Origin: Hysterangium stoloniferum | Taxonomy: Eukaryota; Basidiomycota; Agaricomycetes; Hysterangiales; Hysterangiaceae | DNA: 64,000 nt | NCBI GenBank assembly: GCA_015178975.1 | Contig: WHVD01000023.1 | Coordinates: forward strand, 248,001 to 312,000 | Reading direction: 5' to 3' | In this document: one piece after another, positions 22,655 to 35,620 of the stretch | Numbering within the stretch: the first letter of the stretch is position 1 | How the letters are laid out: each line of letters begins with the position of its first letter | The notes under the pieces: generated by a model | The model's database searches: none | The model's input: the letters and a program-made list of their open reading frames with translations, nothing else | What the model was told of the DNA's origin: nothing | Position numbers and translations under genes: made by a program

Positions 22655-24199
22655 AGTCTCAAGAACCACTGTAGATACAGACCTGAAATTTGGTGGTTGG
22701 TTAGGTCTATATGTTATCTATATGCCATTAAAATATTATGACATAAGCACTGGTATTTTCCATGCTATAAATAAAATAATAATAAAATCACATTGGAAGG
22801 GTTTTGTCCCTGGTATAAAAAGAACACAAATCAAACAATCTAGTACTTGGTATAGCCTCCATTGGCCTTCAAAACAGCGTCAACTCTTCTAGGCATACTC
22901 TCTATCAAATTCTGACAAGTAGAGGCAGGGATCTTCTCCCACTCTGTCTAAACCCCTCCCACAACTCATGAATACTCTTAGGTGCCACTTCATACTCTCT
23001 CAGCCTCTTTTTGAGGTAATACCAGAGGTGTTCAATTGGATAAGGTCAGCAGACTGAGGTGGTCATACCATGACCACAAATCCATTATATTTAAACCAAT
23101 TGGTGGCCTTCTTGCTCTTGTGTTTGGGATCATTATCTTGCTGAAAGACCACATCTTCTGTGTTCTTGCCACAATACTTCATGATTGCTTGAAGTTCATC
23201 TTCCATAATGCTAACATAAAGGTCAGCATCCATCCTTCCATTAATTTTGGTGGAATATTCTGGTCCTTCCCACAACATACAGCTTCACAACATCAGATTT
23301 CCTCCTCCAAACCTGACTGTACCCTCAACCACCCTATCACTGAGCCCCTCTCCTGCCCTTTTCCATACCTACTTCCTCCCATCTGACCCCAAACAATTGA
23401 TCTTTGTCTCATCTAACCAAACAAACCTCTTCCAATCATCCACAGTCCAGTCCTTGTGTCCCAGAGCAAAGCCCATCCTTGCCTTCCTATGCCTCTTAGT
23501 GAGTAAAGGCCTTTTTCTCTTCACCACAGCTCTCATTCCAGCTTTCTTGAGTGCTCTATGAAAATTCTTCACTGAAATAAACTCTCCAGTCATATTTTGA
23601 AGGATTTTGGTGACCTCAGTTCTGCCTTCTGAGAAGTGATTTGTTAGAGGGAATAATGAATATCTGAGGGAGAAAGCTTGCATGGATGGCCACCAGGTGC
23701 TTTGGAAAGTGATGGGCAATGAGTAAAGTGAATTCTGGATATAGTAAATTGACCTCTGCCAGTGATTGCAGAGATCTGAGAAGCAGACTTGCCCTTATTG
23801 AGCAAAATGAAAATGTGGCTAACCTGAGGAGGAGTAAGAGCTTTCATGGTGTAGAATGTTGAGTTGTGGGGATGTTGTTGAACTAGCAAGTGAACAGCTA
23901 TATATATATCTAATTTTGACAGGTCACATGATTTTTATTTGCACTTCTTTGCATATAATCAATAATGTTTTGTGCTGATCATGTGACTGGGACAAAACCC
24001 TTCCAATGTGATTTTATTATTATTTTATTTATAGCATGGGAAATACTAATACTTATGACATAATATTTTAAGGCCATATAGATAACATGTAGACCTAACT
24101 AACCACCAAATTTCAGGTCTGTATCTACAGTGGTTCTTGAGTTATTCAAGAATCTTTGCACAACTAAAAATCATTGGAAGGGTTTTGTCCCTCACTGTA
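22655..24199 (-). mobile_element. Tc1/mariner element, left end truncated
   Basis: The right end carries the full TIR (…CCCTCACTG next to TA at 24199). The left end lacks roughly the outer 55 bp of TIR and joins LTR sequence at a short AATA overlap. Close to the plus copy at 55460-57062. Confidence 0.87.
22840..23847 (-). pseudogene. Tc1-like transposase, inactivated
   Basis: Starts MKALTPPQVSHIF and shows an N-terminal HTH, then WLDETKIN, QQDNDPKH and a degenerate SADL...E region: the Tc1 DD34E catalytic triad. Stops occur after HYSL, after SDGRK, in LML-stop and in VVMV-stop; the last three sit where Trp would be expected. The same stops occur in the copy at 55810. A deletion disturbs the final DLNPIEH region. 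Dead for its own transposition. Confidence 0.88.
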
Positions 24200-24613
24200 T
24201 ATGGAGTGAAAGCAGTTTTGCTTCCTGAGTTGGTGGAGGTGCCTGCCATGTTGTCCTGCGAGGTGGGGTGCATCGACGATGACATCCCAGAATTACCTGT
24301 ACTGTGCTTGATGTTTGCAGTACGAGACAATGTGGTAGAAGTATTAATAAGGTTGGGGTCGTGGTATTCTTTTGAAGTTGGGGAATTTGGGTTTGGGTTG
24401 TTGGTCCTGCGACATAGTGTACTAGTTTGAGAGTTTGACATGGAGGGAAGAGATAGGGGAATAAAATTTTCTTTAGCGGTTTTATGTTTTTATATTAAAT
24501 TCAACCTCCGCTCGGTTATTGAGGTGAAAGGCTGAGGGGGATGAATAGTAAGGAGTAGAGTTAAAGTAAATAAACAGTGTTGTCATCCTGAAAAGGTGAA
24601 ATGATTGTTAGAT
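24200..24613 (-). other. Short Ser/Thr/Asn-rich ORF fragment, possible gag start
   Basis: A minus-strand frame near 24142-24441 begins MSNSQTSTLCRRTNN and is Ser/Thr/Asn-rich, as Gag N-termini often are. It runs into the Tc1 end. Too weak to name; the rest of the interval holds nothing recognisable. Confidence 0.3.
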
Positions 24614-26742
24614 TCAGTAAATAGTTTTGTAAGCTCTGAGAAGAGTGGGTGCATTATGAAGGTCGTTGCCATTTAACCAGGTATCCTCTTCCAGTCCATA
24701 CCCTTTCCATCGAACTTGGAAGAGGAGTCGATTTCGATGCTTTTTGTGTCCTACTATAGCTTCTACCTCATACTCCTTGTCGTCACGGTCTAATTCCCAA
24801 GGATTCTCAAGTAGCTCCCTCGATCCGAATTCCTTGGGGGAGAGATGGTATTTTTTAAGATGGTCTCGGTTGATCACTGGGTGTAGTTGATATTCTGAGG
24901 GAATGTGGAGTCGAAAGACTTGAGGATTGATCTTCTCCAAGGCTTCGAATGGTCCTATTCGTCTCTGTATAAGTTTCCTCCCAGGTCCTTTGGCTTAGAC
25001 AAGCTCAAGGGAATGGGGATTGATTAGGACATAATCTCCTTCTGAGATATCTTCCACTGGTCTCCTTTTCTTATTGTAGCTGCGAGCTTGTGTTTCTTGT
25101 GCCCACGCAATCGAGTCCCATGCCACCTGTCGATGGTTTTCCAATTCTAAAATCCATTGGTCGGCTAAAGGGCTATCAAACAATTCCCTGGGAACCATGG
25201 GGTCGTCCCCTCCTAGGCAGCAAGACATTTCTCTTGGTAGGTATCCCATGAGCAAAAAGGCCAGTGTGTAACTTGTTGAACTCTGAACCGTCAAATTGTA
25301 GGTATGAGCCACTACCTGAGTCCATTTAGACCATTCCTCTTTCGAAGAAGTGGTACACTCTGAGCATTTGCTCAACGATGGCATTGGTGTTCTCCATTTG
25401 ACCATCAGTTTGAGGATGATGAGACAAAGATACCGTGAGGGCGCTTCCGTATACCTTGCAGACTTCTCTCCAGAACCTACAGGTCCATCTCTTGTCTCGA
25501 TCACAGATTATCCTTGAGGGTAAGCCAAAAGGAGCGGCTACTTTATTCACAAAGATTCATGTGAATCCTTCTGTGGATAGATCTGAAGTCATGGGTTCAC
25601 AAATTAAGAAACACATGAGTTTATCCACAGCAACAAAGATGGCTGAGTAGGCACCCTCTGTTGAAGGAGGCAATCCGGTAATCAGGTCCATTGAGACAAC
25701 CTCAAATGGCCTTAAGGGTACATCCACGGATCGAAGAGCTCCCTGTCAAGTGGAATGATCAACCTTAGTTTTCTGGCATATGTCACAGCTGTGAGCATAC
25801 GCCACACAGTCCTGTAACATCCTCAGCCAGAAAAACCGATCCTTCATCAGTTGAAAAAGTCTGTGACCACCTGCATGAGCTCCTTCGAAGGGGTTGTCAT
25901 GTATCAATTTGAGTATGGTTGACGTCATGCTGCTAGGTACACAGATTCGACTTTTCCAGTCTGAATTTCGAAAGAATAATAGCTTATTCTTGCTGATGAA
26001 ATAGTGCAAGGGGGTAGCTACTATATTTGGGGAAATGGGATCGGCGGTGTAATGATTTCTGAAGGCAGGATCTTTCTGATATCCATTGCAAAGTTCCTTG
26101 ACATAATTCTCATCGATTTCTATGAGCAATTGGGGGTTCAAGAGATTAAAGGTTGCCTGGTCAATTTCATCGTTTCTGGGGAGGTTGTGTAAATCCCATT
26201 TCATTTGGGGGACCTCTTCCATTGTCCCAACTGGTTCAACTAACTCATGGTGAGTGAGGAAGATGGCCTTTTCCGCTGGTTTGTTCTCCCATAATGTCTT
26301 GTTGTCATTCCAGTTGTGAGAATCTGCTACGATTGGTAAGAGGTTGTCTCTCGTGGGACTAGCACAGTCAGGTACTCAAGGAAGTCTAGACAGTGGGTCA
26401 ACATTGCTGTGTACCTGCCCCACTCGATGTAAGATTTCCAGACCGGGGTATGCAGCATATACAACTCCCATGCGGCCAGTCAACAATTGGTATTCTTGTA
26501 AGATCTGGCCCATTGTAATGCCACATGGTCAGTGATCAAAAGGATATGTTCTCCTTTGATAAAGGGCTGGAAATGGACTAGTCCCTCCTTAGCAGCTAAT
26601 GCTTCTTGCTCCGTGGCTGAATAATTACATTCCACTTTCTTGAGCATGCGGCTCCAATATGCAATGACACACTTGACCGTGACACTGGTGTCATCAAAAT
26701 CTGAGGCTCAGGAATCTGCCCAAGTGAATTCCGGCTCCTTGG
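24614..26742 (-). pseudogene. Gypsy/chromovirus pol fragment: RNase H end, integrase, chromodomain
   Basis: Reading leftwards from 26742: RNase H tail (LLITDHVALQW), integrase zinc region with His pairs and CDICQKTK (25746-26222), integrase core fragments (DRDKRWTCRFWREV, HHPQTDGQMENTN, 25000-25550) and a C-terminal chromodomain (YEVEAIVGHKKHRNRLLFQV then RWKGYGLEEDTW, 24614-24940). Several stops and frameshifts separate the blocks. It is cut at 26742 by the start of a plus-strand LTR. Gag, protease and RT of this copy are missing. Confidence 0.87.
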
Positions 26743-27375
26743 TGTGAGAGGTATGGCAAAATATACTCAGGAAATATAGTCTGGATGAGCTCATACTATA
26801 TTTCCTTTATTATTTCTACTCTCTCTCTATTTTATTATACACTTATAATTAGTTTGATGACTTATGTATGTGGTACATCGACTCTTGTGGGTGCATACAT
26901 GCCAGACTTATGTATTCTAGCGCCCGTAGTTAAAACTCAGACACTTTTTACCCCACAACCACGACTTACCCAGACACCCAGTTAGTGTCCTGTAAGTTGT
27001 GATTGGGGTATCATCTCGACCGTCACAGACGGGCTTCAACTACCTACAGAATCAGAGTTTCGAACTGTACCAGTCAAAACTCCACCTATATTGCAATCCA
27101 TGTGGACCACATCCACACTACTCCATTATTCAACTTTCGTTACTCTTTTCTACACTCAAGCAGTCTTTTGGAATCACACCTAACGGTCGATTCCCTTTAT
27201 TCATTTTAACTCTCTACTCTACTTTAGACAGCTACTTCGCTCAAACATATTGAACTAAGTAGTCAATACTCGTTCAGTGTGTATTAGACTTAGACAGTCA
27301 ATACCACTACGTGTTGTACCTAAATGGTCAATATTCTTTGTATATAGAACGGTTAAAACTTCCACCACTCTTTAC
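26743..27375 (+). repeat. 5' LTR of gypsy element (TGTGAGAGGTATGG type)
   Basis: TG...CA ends (TGTGAGAGG to CTCTTTACA). Followed at 27376 by GTGGTGATCAGGGC, the place of the tRNA primer site; the LTR at 52603 is followed by a similar GTGGTGATCTGAGC. Confidence 0.8.
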
Positions 27376-27449
27376 AGTGGTGATCAGGGCCGGACCATAC
27401 TTTCCTTATGAAGAAAAATCTATTAAAAGTAACTAATTTCTTTACGAAC

Positions 27450-29250
27450 GATGACTATGGGCAAGGAACAGGCCACTAAACCTTCAGCGGGATCAAGCAG
27501 TTCGTTCCCGTGACAAAGGCCCACTAGTCTCGAACTGCCTGGAAATGTTATGATGAGAAAGCCCTCGCTGACCTTCCCAAAACAAACTTCAGCTGGAGGT
27601 TCTCCCAGAAGCAAAGTTGAACCAGTGATGGCCAGTCAATCAGGACCATCTGCACTCCAGGAACTTTTGACAGCACCAGAACGAGATCCTTCACCCGCCC
27701 AAGACGTGACTCTAAACTTTCCACTGCGTCAGGTAATGCTTCAATGTGCTTACCATGGACTATTGGTTTACGACAAACCTATGGATGACAGATGGGATAT
27801 GTACTATGCCTCCCGGATTTTGGAGGAGGAAGTTACAGTGATTACACAGGATTATTGAACTAGATACCCCACTATGCCTCCATCAATACAACTTGGTTAG
27901 GGAGGTACCATGGGATCCTGGCAGCTCAAACCCTTTTCACATGATCAAGGACTCTGGGAGAGGTCACTCAATTGATCCCCGAGTGGTCGGAGGAGCTCAC
28001 GATCCCGATGGAGAAGGGAAGAACGGCAATAAAAAGGGAATTGTTTATCCAACTCGTGGACTTGTTGAAGGTACATGACAATACGTTGCAGATCTTGCAC
28101 GTATTGATCAGACGTCTTCACCCTGTCCCCAAGGTCGACTATCGATACATTTACATTTGGATTTTAGAACGTTCCCTCTACAAAGATCGCCCAAGATATC
28201 CTTTGTGTATTTCAGTCTTTGGTCTAGGCTTTTACATGTCCAGCAGAAACGTGACAAGATGATGATGGAATTATAGAACGAATTTGACATGACAATGCAA
28301 ATACCCCCCTCTCCAGTCTCAACAACAGACTCATTCATATGAGATCTCAAGGGTTCCCCCGACACTTGTTTTCTACGCTCAGTCAATCACCTGCTGATCC
28401 TAGAAGGTTTTCCAATGGATATGAGAATCGAAGTGATGGAACGTCTACAGGAAAAGAATATTCCCATCAAGCTTTCCCTTTATCAGCCACAACCATGTCA
28501 CCTTCTTAGCATGGCTGAATTGGAAATAGAGGCCTTGAAGGAACGATGAGCGACTCCTAACAAGGAAACACCATGTGTCAGAGTAACCTTCGTCACCCTC
28601 TCTACGACCCTGAACCCTTTTGACGACTCCCACTGGCATCTAGACAGACCAGCTGCCAATAAAGGTCAACTGTCCTTTCCAACCACGTTCATTGAAGGAA
28701 TAGCAGGTAGGGTGTTCAGTCGAGGATCACAGGATCCAGACGAAACTCACTGACCTCTACCTATCATATCCAATCCTTTCATCACACCTGGAGGAGAGCC
28801 CAGCAACTTGTCTGGGAGTTTGGATAGCTCCCATAGTAACCGGCACCAGGGATGTGGGGGGCAAAACCCCAGAACTCCTAGATTCACGAACCGATCCAGC
28901 TCCTGAAGCGGCGACTTACATAAGGATAAAGCGCTTACTCTCAACACAAACGACATCAAGATCAAATGGTCCTACCTTCCTGAATACGATGGGAGTCATT
29001 CCAAGGCCTTGGAGTACATCCTCGACATCATGAGCCTTTCAGAGATCTCAGACTCGATGAGCACCCTGTTGGGGGTCTCTCTTCCAAGACAACTCATGGG
29101 TAACGCAAAGATTTGGTGGAGCACCCTAGACCGTGAGCATCGCACTGAATTCAGTCAATCTCATGGATTTTTTACACTGTTTCAAATGTGAGTTCACCTT
29201 CAAGTGAGAATGAAGCATCACAAGTCTATGTTTCTATATCAGACTGTGAT
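27450..29250 (+). pseudogene. Gypsy gag region, degenerate
   Basis: Broken frames include FPLRQVMLQCAYHGLLVYDK (27700-27860), ELTIPMEKGRTAIKRELFI (27980-28060) and a capsid-like part AKIWWSTLDREHRTEFSQS near 29105. The first two blocks resemble the gag at 53200-53970. Multiple stops and frameshifts are present. Confidence 0.7.
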
Positions 29251-29508
29251 TTCATCGAGAAAGGAGACTGGCTAGACACTCATCATCAGAACTGGAAAGG
29301 TCTGACTGAGATGGGAGCCTTATCATGACTTGAACCTGCTACCATTGAGGAAATCATTGATGAGGAAGTATTTGCGAACCGATCTAAGGAAATAAGTCAG
29401 ATCTACGTTATAGAAGACTCTGAGTTAGAGGAATCAGAGGAGGAGAACTTCCCCTTCAACCCAGGACAGTTACCCAACCTAATTCCTTGTGAGGAGTCAG
29501 ACTCTGAA

Positions 29509-29976
29509 GTGGATGACAACATTCCCAATGCTACGCCCGAGATACCTAACGGTAGACGTGTCAGGAGAAACGTCAAACTGGCTGCAAGAAAGGAAAGCAA
29601 AAGACCCAGGGTCCAATACCCTCAATCCAGTCGGCTTATGAAAGAGGATTTGACCATCATTTACCACAGAAGGGATCCCCCGAGTGGATACTCCAGTATT
29701 GGGATCTCAGCATTACACGTCTACAGATGTGTAGGGAATGCAGAAGCCTCTAATCCTATTAAGATCAGGCTGGATGCTGGGGCTGACCTCTCCTTAATTT
29801 CGGAGGATTTCTATAAGGAGCTAGAGGACCGCCCCAAGCTCAAGCAAGGACTTCAGTTGCGCCTCGTACAGCTTACTGGTAATGCTAAAGTATTAGGATA
29901 CATCAACATCCCCATTTATCTTGAAGACGACACCAGTATGCTCCTTAAATTTACTGCCAAAATGTATGTTGTCTGA
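29509..29976 (+). pseudogene. Retroviral-type aspartic protease domain
   Basis: Contains IRLDAGADLSLISEDFY (29765-29815), the D(S/T/A)GA-type active site, then a flap-like segment. An in-frame TGA ends it at 29976, whereas in an active element it would run on into RT (GMTIPILLGEDF follows). Confidence 0.78.
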
Positions 29977-30545
29977 GGTATGACCATTCCGATTCTTCTT
30001 GGAGAGGACTTTCATGTGAACTATGAGATTGGGACACTATGAGACCAGCCATTGGGCTCTAGATTGATTCTACCAGGGAGGGCAGGGTCTATCCCAGCCA
30101 GTTCCTCCAAGGAGCCACAGCCTCTAGCCTTCTCGATTAGCAAGATCCCCTTTGAGAAACTAGCTAATGACTCACCTGAATTGACTTCCAAACCAGACAA
30201 AGGGGTGTGTACTGAAAGAGTTGCACGGGCCCTCCAGGATTGTACTATAGAACCGGAATCAGCTCGATTAGTACCAATCTTTGTTGGAGATCTTATTGGT
30301 GACCAATGGATAGTCGAGGGAGTTGTCTTCCAGAATGACGATGGGAGTATACTAGCTGCTCCCACCACTGCTATCTCTAGGGAATGCGCTGCAATACCTC
30401 TCACTAACCCCTCTCTGACACCAAGATCGCTCACCTCATAGAGAGCCTATCAATAATAGAAGAGGAGTGTGTCCTTAATCCTCGATCTTCCGGACAGCCC
30501 CCAGAATGAGAACTTGCAGATGATTTCAACCCAGCAGGCCCTAAA

Positions 30546-31937
30546 ATGTCAGAGGTTGCCACCATGGAAACATTTCGTGCGAAGGACCTGCATAAACTGG
30601 TTAACTTAGGACCTGACATTCCTACCGACATCTCCTCCTGCTTGGAGTTGGTATTGACTAAGAATGTCCAAGCCTTTGGAGTAGACGGGCATTTAGGACA
30701 AGTAGATGTCAAAGTCAATGTCCCGTTGAAAGAAGGCATGCAACCTATTTCAATGTCAATGTTTCCAACCTCCCCAGCTAATAGGAAAGTCATTGATGAA
30801 CAAATGGATACTTGGTTTCAACAGGGAGTAATCGAACCATCCAAACGTCCTTGGGGGGTGCCAGCCTTTGTCATCTATCACAATGGGAAACCACAAGTGG
30901 TGATTGACTATAGAAAGTTGAACAGCCTAACAGTTCCCGACAAATTCCCATTGCCACGCCAGTCTGAAATCATGCAAGCGCTTTCAGGATCTAATATCTT
31001 ATCTTCCTTTGACACACTAGTCAGCTTTACTCAACTTGAAATGTTAGAAGAAGACAAACCGAAGACTGCCTTCAGATCCCATCGAGGACTGTGGCAATTC
31101 AGGAGAATGCCCTTTGGGCTTCATAATGGACCTTCCATATTCCAAAGAGTTATGCAAACTGTACTTGCACCTTACTTATGGATATTCTGCCTAGTTTATA
31201 TTGACGACATTGGGATCTTTTCTAAGACATGGGATGATCATCTAGAGCATTTAGACCAGGTTCTACAAGCCATAATTGCAGCGGGAATCACTCTCTCGCC
31301 TAAAAAGTGCTACATTGGGTATAACTCGGTTCTATTACTAGGACATAAGGTCTCTAGACTCGGTTTTTCAACCCATCAAGAAAAGGTCACTGCCATATTA
31401 GAACTAGCTACACCTTCCAAGATAGCAGATTTTCAATGTTTCCTCAGGATGGTTCTGTACTTCTCTGCTTACATACCATTTTACTCCTGGACAGTTGCTC
31501 CACTCTTCAACCTCTTAAAGAAAGGAGTTCATTGGACCTGGGATTCCGAACACGCTCGAGCTTTTGAAGACATCAAGGTCGTGTTGAGCTCTGCTCCAGT
31601 ACTCGGACACCCCACAAGTGGTATGCCTTATCGGTTATACACAGACGCTTCGGACTTTGCGCTGGGATGTTGTCTTCAACGAATACAGAAAATGACGCTT
31701 AAGGACCTAAAGGATACTAAAATTTACACCCAAGCAAGATCAGCCTTCGATCAATCACGAGATGTGCCTATTTTCATTACTCGTTATAAAACCAAGGAGC
31801 TGGAATTCACTTGGATGGATTCCTGGCCTCATATTTTGATGACACCAGTGTCACTGTCAAGCGTGTCATCGCCTATTGGAGCCGTACACTCAAGAAAGCA
31901 GAATGTAATTACTCAGCCACAGAGTGAGAGGTGTTAG
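30546..31937 (+). pseudogene. Gypsy reverse transcriptase-RNase H fragment
   Basis: 463-residue frame. RT motifs: GVIEPSKRPWGVPAFVI, VVIDYRKLN, SFDTLVSFTQLEM (first catalytic Asp), FGLHNGPSIFQR, and VYIDDIGIFS (catalytic DD, about residue 220). The connection and RNase H start follow (YRLYTDASDFALG). Likely nuclease and copying enzyme of the gypsy element; the frame shifts near 31800 and the body ends by 32062, so no active polyprotein is possible. Confidence 0.87.
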
Positions 31938-32062
31938 CTGCTAAAGAGGGACTAGTCCATTTCCAGCCCTTTATTGAGGGAGAACATATCCTTCTGATCA
32001 CTGACCATGCAGCATTACAATGGGCCAGGTCTTACGATCATCTTAGTTATCCTACAGCTACT

Positions 32063-32809
32063 TAAGTCGACTAAACTTACAACCAGATTTCTCAATGCTT
32101 CTTGTGAGATTATTCCCATCCACCAGCAATTCCCATTTAATTATCTATAAAATACATTTTTATCCATTGGGACCTAGTGGCAATTCCAGTTTTAGTAGCA
32201 GAATTCCAAAGCATCAAGAAATCTGGATTTATATTCATGAGGGAGGGGGAGCTTGTACACTACACATTCCATATATTAACACATGTTGAAATTCATTTAG
32301 TTTAGGAGCAATTATTTTCACTTTCCTGTAAAAGTCAATCAAACCAAGGCTTTCAAAATCACACTGAAATATTTCTTAAAACCAATGGCTTGAATTGAAA
32401 AATGCTTGAGTTGATAGTGTGAAGGTTCGGGCCATGTTTCATGACCATCTTGTGGCTGACATAATGAGGAAGCAAGACACAAGAAAGTCATTGAAATAGT
32501 CCCCTCACTGTATTGTCACAGTGAGAACTAGCAGGGAGCTGGAGAATCTAAGTTCTTGATTACTCTTACATAAAGGAATCAAGTTGTCCTCACCTGCACA
32601 TACACTCCTCATTATGTGTTAATAGATTGTTTGTTGAGGTGGTATCTGTTGAAAATCAAGACCCTAGTAGCATATCTCAGTCATGTATATACTATAATGG
32701 ACTATATTTATGTACCTAGTAGTGTATCTAACATCAGGTTGTTAGCTACTTTATAACTGAGTATTCATGGATTTCTACTTACCTCAGTCACGTACATATA
32801 TACCATAAC
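32063..32809. other. Non-coding, nothing recognised
   Basis: AT-rich sequence without open frames of note, between the truncated gypsy body and a solo LTR. Confidence 0.5.
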
Positions 32810-34318
32810 TGTTATGACTGGAAAACCCACTGGACCCTGGGCACTACCCTATATGCACCTGCACCCTACATGCACCAATTACCAGTTAACTGGAACACCT
32901 GCTGGGGCCCGGATGTCGAATCTGCCCATGTCTGACCTTTGTTGTCTCATGAATCAGTCACTGGAATACCCACTGGGACCCATGCTTGTCATACCTGTCT
33001 ATCTCTGACCCTGTCCCATACATCAATCACCAGACTCTGCTTGGAAAACCCATCAGCTCTCTAACTGAGCCCCATTCCCATTATGGTCAAATGACCTGTC
33101 ACATTTTGGACTCCACTCCCACCCTGTTCCTGTTATGGTCTAATGACCTGTCACATTTCAGACTCTGCCCCCATTCCGTTCCACTCCTAACACCTAATTT
33201 GGTGTTTAATTATCTCATTTCATGATTACTAGTTTGGATTTCATTATTACTGGATTTGGTATAACATACATTCCACAGTCTATATAAGAGGATATCTGAA
33301 AACTATTAAGTATACCAAATTCTAATATACTCTAAAGGTCATTTAAACATCTGGGATGTGATTCAAACATAATTTGGTTTTTAAAACTTTCAAAAAGTTT
33401 TAAACTCTCTCATACATTACAAACTAAAGAATCTTTCTGGACACGAGTAGACAATAAAAAAAATTAGTAGTTTGAAACACTAATGCTTTTAAAAAATAGA
33501 TACTTTTAGATAGTCCATTCCATGCATATGTATATCATTGGCACCTCTAAATACATATGTATTACTTCAGAATGGATCTGTCAATCTAAACAGATTTCTA
33601 CTTGATTCAACATACCTAGAATATATAGGTGGTTTCACTAAATCAAGAAAGCTGTGGTATGTAAAATTTCCAATAATATTTTACATATTTTACATGGAAA
33701 TAACTACATTACAACTTTTAAAAAACAAAGTACTAATAAAAGTATTAGCAAGTATTTACATAACTTGGAAAACCATATACAATAGGTTCTATTAATTGAC
33801 TCTGTGAATTATTTAGGATGTAATATGAAGAATTGTTTCTCATGGTTGGTAGTTAACAATATCATACTTTCAGAATAGATACTGCTATTTAAAGATGAAG
33901 TTTTGTAGCAATTTTGCTTTTATTAGTAAACATTTGATATTATAATGATTATGCACAACCTCCATAGTCTGGCAGATGTTGTACATACAATCCAGTCAGA
34001 AAATCAGCTTAGATTCCCCCCAGTAATCTCAGTACATTTTCTGCCTCTATTCCTCTCTTTGAAACACACTGCTAATTACCTTGTTGGAGCCCACAGGCTC
34101 TGACCTATCTATCACTTGACCTCTGACCCATTCCCACAATTGACCCTCCGACCTCTTGACCCATCACTCCCAGACTCCCTGGGATTCCCGTCCACCTGCC
34201 CAAAATTGGATGCCATGATCTTGTGAGGATGCAGCCATAAGCTGAAGCCAAGTCCTACTGGCTTTCCTGCGAGTTTCTCTGGAAACCCTCCAATAAGCTC
34301 TGCATGCACTCTTTAACA
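32810..34318 (+). repeat. Solo LTR, about 1.5 kb (TGTTATGACTGG type)
   Basis: Starts TGTTATGACTGG and ends CTCTTTAACA, flanked by ATAAC on both sides (32805-32809, 34319-34323). It contains CTATATAAGAGG near 33275 and the AAGCTGAAGCCAAGTCC module at 34238-34254. Longer than its relatives; 33330-34080 may be a further insertion. Confidence 0.75.
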
Positions 34319-35620
34319 ATAACAGACTGAGGTAACTTTGCTGTTATCTCCTAGTTTATGTACATATACTATTAAACTATTAAATTGGTCAGGTTCGAAT
34401 GTCACCAGGTACCAACAGTACCAGGTGTTAATGCCCGAGTACAGATGCTGGGTTTATGTTTGATCGGCCCTAATGTTTGAGTAGGGGTTTCCATGGTTAC
34501 ATTCAATCGTATGGTGACGAGGGTTCTGCAGTGTTATCTAACAGTCTTCGGACTCTGTTGTCTATGATGTACTTTCCAACAGTGTCTTGTTAGAACTCAT
34601 ATAGTGTGGCACATTGTTGTTTTATTCAATGCTCAGCTAGTAGCTTAGTCATCAGCTTTATTTTAGTAGGGACTTTGTCACCACATGAAAACCTGTTGTA
34701 TGTAATTTCTTACACGTCTCGCTGTTGCCCGCCGGCAGCATGATCAAAACAGGGAGAACCAATGAAAAACAAGCGAAGAAAGAAATAAATAAATAGAAAA
34801 GCCAAGATCTGCAGGGGAAGGAGAGAAGACAAAAAGGACTCAAAGAAAAGAAAAGAAAAAGAAATAAGAAATTCCAATATTGAGGTGTGCCCATGGAGAA
34901 AAAGGTTTGCTAGAGCGTATCGTTACGATGAGCTGTAGTCAGAGCGAGTCGTTGACCTATGAGAGTGTAAGACAGAGCGAATCGCTGGCTTATGAGTGAT
35001 ATGGCACGAGTGAGTGATTGCAAGGTAAAAGTGTTGATTACTATTCTAACTGTCAAGACTCGAGATTACATACACTTAGAGGTCATAGCCATCCGAATCG
35101 GGAGTGATTCTATTAACGCTAGCTTCTTCGGGTGATCACGGGAAAGTTCTGAGATGAGAAAACATAGAATAGAATATAAATAATTAGAATTAGGACAATG
35201 GGAGTACGCTCATCCATACAAACGCGGCTAGGCGGATAGTATAATTAGAAGCTTGGCAAGGGAACTGGAGGCAAGTTACTGTAAACACGGATTGTAAAGA
35301 TGACAAATTTCGTCAATGACATTCGATGACGCGATGAGCCTGTAGGTGTCCGTCTTTTAATCCTCTACGTCAGTAGGAATGTCGTTGCATTGTTCAACGT
35401 CTGCACAGTTGAGGAGAAACCAACAGTGGTCAAATAGCCAGCAGTTTCACGTGTCATGAATAGAGCTAAGACGGAAGGTATAGATTAAGAAGCAACAAGG
35501 AATACATTAGATGAGGGCCTGACCAGACATGCAATGTTTGTGACGAATTCTTGGCAGTCTTAAACCCATACATATGAATACGCCGAAATATGAGAGGGTC
35601 AAAAACCCAATAACACCCCC
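34319..35620. other. Intergenic, 3' side of LysM gene
   Basis: No gene or repeat recognised. A purine-rich patch lies at 34740-34880. Confidence 0.5.

Larger units (their letters stand above)
27376..32062 (+). mobile_element. Gypsy-type LTR retrotransposon body, 3'-truncated
   Basis: Primer site, gag, protease, RT and start of RNase H are in order after the LTR at 26743. It stops in RNase H (near TDHAALQWARSYDHL, about 32040) without integrase or 3' LTR. The parts it lacks are the parts present, inverted, at 24614-26742, with about 260 bp of overlap. Confidence 0.85.
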
